DNA from: an uncultured Rickettsiales bacterium
GTDB taxonomy: Bacteria > Pseudomonadota > Alphaproteobacteria > UBA8366
DNA: 46,383 nt
Assembly: GCA_913046825.1 (NCBI GenBank)
Contig: CAJWTF010000013.1
Location: 1-46,383 of the forward strand
Direction of reading: 5' to 3'
The notes beneath the pieces are model-generated. The model saw nothing but the letters and a program-made list of their open reading frames with translations, did no database searches and had not been told where the DNA came from. This document shows, piece after piece, positions 43,114 to 46,383 of this stretch. How positions within the stretch are numbered: the first letter of the stretch is position 1; each line of letters starts with the position of its first letter. Position numbers and translations under genes: made by a program.

Positions 43114-44010
43114 TTAAGACTTTTGGGCGACGGCAATGCCGCCGGCGATCGCAATCGCAGCAATTATCAACGGTAGTGTCAGTACTTCTCCCAAGCCTAG
43201 CACAGCAACTATTAACGCAATGACGGGCAGCAGAAACTGTATCGGGCCAATCCGCATCGCGCCGCCCCGCGCTAAGGCCCAATACCAGGCGACATATCCC
43301 AGTATCGAGCCAAATATGGCCAAGTAAGCTATGGTCGCGTAGCCGAATGCAGACACCGTCGACCAATCGGTCGGCGTCGGCACCACGAGGATAACCACGG
43401 TGCTTGGTACACCCGAGAAGGCCAAGCCCCAGAACGTCGTTCCCCACGTCCCGATGACTGCGGTCAAGCGGCTTCCCGCTATATAACCGGCAGAACCGCA
43501 AATCGCTGAGGCTAGGCATAGCAGGTCGCCGCGTAAGGTCACACCCGGCTCTGCATAACCGAAGCGCGAGCCTACAAGTACCAGGACACCGCAAAACGCC
43601 ATTCCGGATCCCATCCACCATCCGCGCGACGGCATCCGGCGTTCTACAATGGCAGCAAAAAGCCCGGTTAAAATTGGCATCGTCGCAATGATCAACGCGG
43701 CATGGGACGTAGTCGTGACCGCCTGACCGAAGGTGAATAGCACCGGAAATGCGATGTAGCACCCTAGTGCCGAGCCGATCAACTGACCCCACCCGGAGGT
43801 GCTTGGCGGCAGTTGTAATTTGGCAAACAGCGCCACTGCCAGGCACAAGGGTCCAGCGATGACCGTGCGCATAAACCCGGCGCTCACCGGACCTACTTCA
43901 GCGACGGCCAGTTTCGTCGCCGCTGGGGTCAGTCCCCATATCACAGTCGCAACCAATGCCGCTGCGATGACAGGTAGGCCGAGAGTAAGTTGGCTTCTTA
44001 CTTCAGTCAT
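43114..44010 (-). CDS. EamA/DMT-family permease
   Basis: The 298-residue protein has ten hydrophobic segments in two EamA repeats (first beginning IAAALVATVIWGLTPAATKLA, second LLCLASAICGSAGYIAG). It is a drug/metabolite transporter, often an exporter of amino acids or metabolites. The gene is 23 bases upstream of the threonine dehydratase-like gene and 20 bases downstream of the phzF-like gene on the same strand. The set may form an amino-acid metabolism operon. The substrate is unknown. Confidence 0.9.
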   Translation of the reverse strand: MTEVRSQLTLGLPVIAAALVATVIWGLTPAATKLAVAEVGPVSAGFMRTVIAGPLCLAVALFAKLQLPPSTSGWGQLIGSALGCYIAFPVLFTFGQAVTTTSHAALIIATMPILTGLFAAIVERRMPSRGWWMGSGMAFCGVLVLVGSRFGYAEPGVTLRGDLLCLASAICGSAGYIAGSRLTAVIGTWGTTFWGLAFSGVPSTVVILVVPTPTDWSTVSAFGYATIAYLAIFGSILGYVAWYWALARGGAMRIGPIQFLLPVIALIVAVLGLGEVLTLPLIIAAIAIAGGIAVAQKS

Positions 44011-44030
44011 CGTGGTTCGCCCAATCTGTC

Positions 44031-44813
44031 CTAAAACTCGATTTCGCCACGCATGAAGGTTACGGCCTTGCCGCCGATCTTTACCCGCTCACCCAGATAA
44101 GAGCAGTATATTTCACCGCCCCTTGCGGAGAGCTGCCGCGCCACAAGCTCGGTCTTTCCCAAGCGTTCCGCCCAATAAGGGATCAGCTCGCAATGCGCCG
44201 ACCCGGTCACCGGGTCTTCCGGAATGCCATGATTGGGTGCAAAGAACCGTGAGACAAAATCCACTTCATCGCCGGGCGCAGTCACGATGACACCCAGATA
44301 TTTAAATGCCATGAGTTTGGTCATATCCGGTTCGATAGCGCGAATTTCTGCCTCAGTCTCAAAGACGCAGAAACCGTCCCGCGCCGCCAAAAATCTGGAA
44401 GGCCGCGCGCCAAGTGCCGCCGTGATTTCCTCGATCCCCTCCGCCGGCGAAGGCGCGCGAGTCGGAAAGTCCATCGTCAGCACGCCGTCCTGCTCCACCA
44501 CCGAGAGCACATCACCGCGTTTCGTATTGAATCGGATCGTGCTGCGTCCGGGCTGCAGTTCGGTGAAAATCGCATAGGCCGTCGCCAATGTTGGATGCCC
44601 GGCCAGATCAATTTCCATTTTTGGCGTAAACCAACGGATATCAAAATCCTCACCATTCGCGACAAAGAAAGCAGTCTCCGACAAGTTATTCTCAACCGCT
44701 ATCGCCTGCATCGTCTCATCTGGTAACCACACGTCGAGCGGACAAACGGCCGCTGGGTTGCCCGCGAACGGGCGGTCCGCAAATGCATCTACTTGGTAGA
44801 TCGGCAGTTTCAT
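44031..44813 (-). CDS. PhzF family isomerase/epimerase-like protein
   Basis: The 260-residue protein has the two-lobed PhzF/diaminopimelate-epimerase fold. It opens IYQVDAFADRPFAGNPAAVC and has the catalytic Glu in NNLSETAFFV, the segment EIDLAGHPTLATAYA, and the second-lobe motif IPEDPVTGSAHCEL. Unlike diaminopimelate epimerase, it keeps the PhzF-type Glu/Asp pattern. PhzF itself acts in phenazine synthesis, but most members of this family have no assigned substrate and no other phz genes are present here. Confidence 0.9.
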   Translation of the reverse strand: MKLPIYQVDAFADRPFAGNPAAVCPLDVWLPDETMQAIAVENNLSETAFFVANGEDFDIRWFTPKMEIDLAGHPTLATAYAIFTELQPGRSTIRFNTKRGDVLSVVEQDGVLTMDFPTRAPSPAEGIEEITAALGARPSRFLAARDGFCVFETEAEIRAIEPDMTKLMAFKYLGVIVTAPGDEVDFVSRFFAPNHGIPEDPVTGSAHCELIPYWAERLGKTELVARQLSARGGEIYCSYLGERVKIGGKAVTFMRGEIEF

Positions 44814-44838
44814 CTCACGTCCTCCAAAGCACCGTTAT

Positions 44839-45030
44839 TCAATATTGCAACGGGAGCTTACAGCATTCCTGTTTTACATCGGCCTCGTTCAGTCCAGCAT
44901 CTCAGAGCAAATGCCCATCAAGCCGGGACTGGTGATGTCGTTGCAGAGAACGCTCATGCCATAAACGCAGTTCTGACAAAGCAGCTTTATCAATGTCACC
45001 GGCGAATTTTGGTACATCTATCTCATTAAT
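44839..45030 (-). pseudogene. DUF1127 protein remnant with an in-frame stop
   Basis: A minus-strand frame reads ALSELRLWHERSLQRHHQ, then SRLDGHLL*DAGLNEADVKQ to a TGA at 44841-44839. This matches the DUF1127 pattern (W..R...R..L..L....L.DIGL...D), with TGA at 44904-44902 where Arg is normal (CGA to TGA). No start codon is visible upstream before a stop near 45080, so both ends look damaged. DUF1127 proteins are small, basic and regulatory or phosphate-linked in alphaproteobacteria. The rest of the 44814-45149 gap holds no other gene and presumably contained the promoter of the regulator that follows. Confidence 0.55.
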
Positions 45031-45149
45031 AGGTTTAATATTGAAAATGATACCCTTAAAACACTCCGATTTGGCAAATCACGGGTACAACCGTCTGTAA
45101 AATCGATCTACCCATCGCTGGTTAGGGTATCAATGTAACTATTGGCACC

Positions 45150-46383
45150 ATGACAATCTGGATTACAGAACTTGCCGCCCAAACGGGGCCGAAATATTTC
45201 GCTGTCGCGAACATGATTGCGGAGGACATTTCCGCTGGTCACTTACAACCTGGCACCAAGCTACCGCCGCGGCAGGACCTCGCTTGGCGGTTGGCTGTCA
45301 CCGTCAGCATCGCTAATACGGAAGCGGAACGGCAAAGCTTGGTTCGGGGTGAAGTCGGGCGCGACACATATGTCCTGAGGCCCGGCTTGCGGGAGGGATT
45401 TCCAACGTGCGAGGCCCCATCCGCAGATCATATTAACCTCAGTCTCAGCTTTCCAGCACCGGGTGAGGAAGCCGAACATCTAAGTCAGGCGCTTCAGCGC
45501 ATCGCTGCCGACCCGGTGGCCTTCGATCTATTGGATTATCAAACACCGGCCGGCAATCTACGCCATCGGGCAGCGGGAGCGGCGTGGCTCTCCATGACCG
45601 GGAGCCATGCGACGGCGGAGGAAGTCGTCATCACCAGTGGCGCCCAAAACGGTATTCTCGGCGCTTTCGCCGCACTCACCCAACCGAGTGAACCTATCCT
45701 GACCGAATCCCTGACCTTTCCCAGCATAAAACCGGTGGCGCTAATGCAGGGTCTGCGCTTGGAAGGATTGCCGGTCTGCGAAAACGCCCTGATCCCAGAG
45801 ACGCTAGAGACAGCATGCCGGACTCAGAACATAAAATTTCTCGATACCATCCCGGCGACCCACAATCCGACCGCTGTTGTTATGCCGCAATAGCGCCGCG
45901 AGGCCATCGCCGAGATCGTGTGCCGCCACGGATTGCAGATCATCAAGGACGATATCGCGGCCTGATGCATGGAAGACCCACGTCAACTGGTTGCCGCGAT
46001 GGCGCCGGAGCTTACCGTCTACCTAGCCAGTCTTTCGGAGACCGTCGCGCCCGGTCTGAGGACCGGCTTCCTGCATTCCCCTGAAGAGCTTTTAGAGCGC
46101 CAAACCTCAATTGTCGGAGCGTCCGCTTGGATGGCCCCACCGCTGACGGCGGAACTGGCCATGAGCGGGATCGAAGACGGAACAGCGGAGCGCATACTCG
46201 ATTCGCGACGCGCGGAAGCGGTTGCACGTCTGGCACTGGCTCAGGACAAATTACCACGCCAATGCATCTCCACCGCGACCCGCTGGCACCATATTTGACT
46301 CACATTGCCGGAGCGCTGGCGAGCGGCGGATTTCGCAGCTGAGGGCATACGCCGAGGCGTTATCATCGCTCCTGCGGAAATTT
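45150..46383 (+). pseudogene. MocR/PdxR-type regulator (GntR helix-turn-helix plus aminotransferase domain), decayed and cut by the window edge
   Basis: The N-terminal GntR-like winged helix (IAEDISAGHLQPGTKLPPRQDLAWRL ... RGEVGRDTYV) is followed by a fold-type I aminotransferase domain (ITSGAQNGILGAFAAL, THNPTAVVMPQ). The frame is broken by TAG at 45891-45893 and TGA at 45963-45965, each one C-to-T step from a Gln or Arg codon. It continues (VYLASLSETVAPGLRTGFLHSP), but the PLP-binding Lys expected in the SLSK motif is Glu. A frameshift near 46240-46290 precedes the family's end region (FAAEGIRRGVIIAPAE), which reaches the window edge. Such proteins normally sense PLP or an amino compound. 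Confidence 0.82.

Noticed and set aside
42131..43846. A 571-codon minus-strand open frame
   Set aside because: Only the part from ATG 43090 is the PLP enzyme. The upstream 250 codons run out of frame through the EamA permease gene, which has clear membrane helices.
33969..45965. Reassigned or suppressed stop codon to explain the interrupted genes
   Set aside because: TAG, TAA and TGA all appear as interruptions, and all three also end intact genes here, so no single recoding fits.
44902..45965. The TGA codons in the DUF1127 and MocR remnants as further selenocysteine codons
   Set aside because: They fall at Arg-type positions with no redox motif, and the same genes carry other damage.

Overview
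The window looks like chromosomal DNA of an alphaproteobacterium, probably a Rhodospirillales-type lineage. The evidence is the phoR-pstSCAB-phoU-phoB order, a DUF2312 gene, a PstA with a large periplasmic insert, a DUF1127 remnant, and the general protein similarity. I saw no tRNA, rRNA, insertion sequence, prophage or CRISPR array. Several genes carry single in-frame stop codons inside otherwise recognisable proteins, so the genome appears to be losing genes while most neighbours stay intact.

Layout. 1-2.3 kb: a decayed surface-polysaccharide/export locus (ABC ATPase tail, two glycosyltransferase remnants, an intact histidine phosphatase and a cyclic-nucleotide-binding protein running off the edge). 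2.3-4.3 kb: a polysaccharide deacetylase coupled to a small membrane protein, then DUF2312. 4.4-13.3 kb: the phosphate regulon (phoR, tandem Pho boxes, pstS, pstC, pstA, pstB, phoU, phoB) followed by a Pit-type phosphate permease. 13.4-14.3 kb: an amidohydrolase cut by an amber codon.

14.4-23.3 kb, minus strand: the most interesting part, a tightly packed seven-gene operon. In transcription order it encodes a thioredoxin-fused protein of unknown function, a UGSC-family selenoprotein (in-frame UGA plus a good bacterial SECIS-like hairpin), a trypsin/PDZ protein that has lost its catalytic triad, an SMP-30-like lactonase, an N,N-dimethylformamidase-like enzyme with its small and large subunits apparently fused, an amidase, and a 3-hydroxyisobutyrate-dehydrogenase-like enzyme. 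I infer a selenium-dependent redox module joined to breakdown of an unknown N-substituted amide.

23.4-26.2 kb, plus strand and divergent from that operon: a three-subunit amine/opine dehydrogenase of the HcnABC type. 26.3-30.7 kb: an MscS channel, a thiamine-diphosphate enzyme, glyoxalase II and a methyltransferase. 30.9-33.9 kb: class I ribonucleotide reductase nrdA-nrdB with a terminator. 34.0-37.6 kb: a broken methyltransferase, then the AmmeMemoRadiSam pair (radical SAM enzyme divergent from a Memo-AMMECR1 fusion). 37.6-41.6 kb: a CoxL-like molybdoenzyme subunit without visible partners, CysQ, and an Ada-like repair protein. 41.7-46.4 kb: a broken GNAT, threonine dehydratase-like enzyme, an EamA permease, a PhzF-like protein, a DUF1127 remnant and a decayed MocR/PdxR-type regulator.
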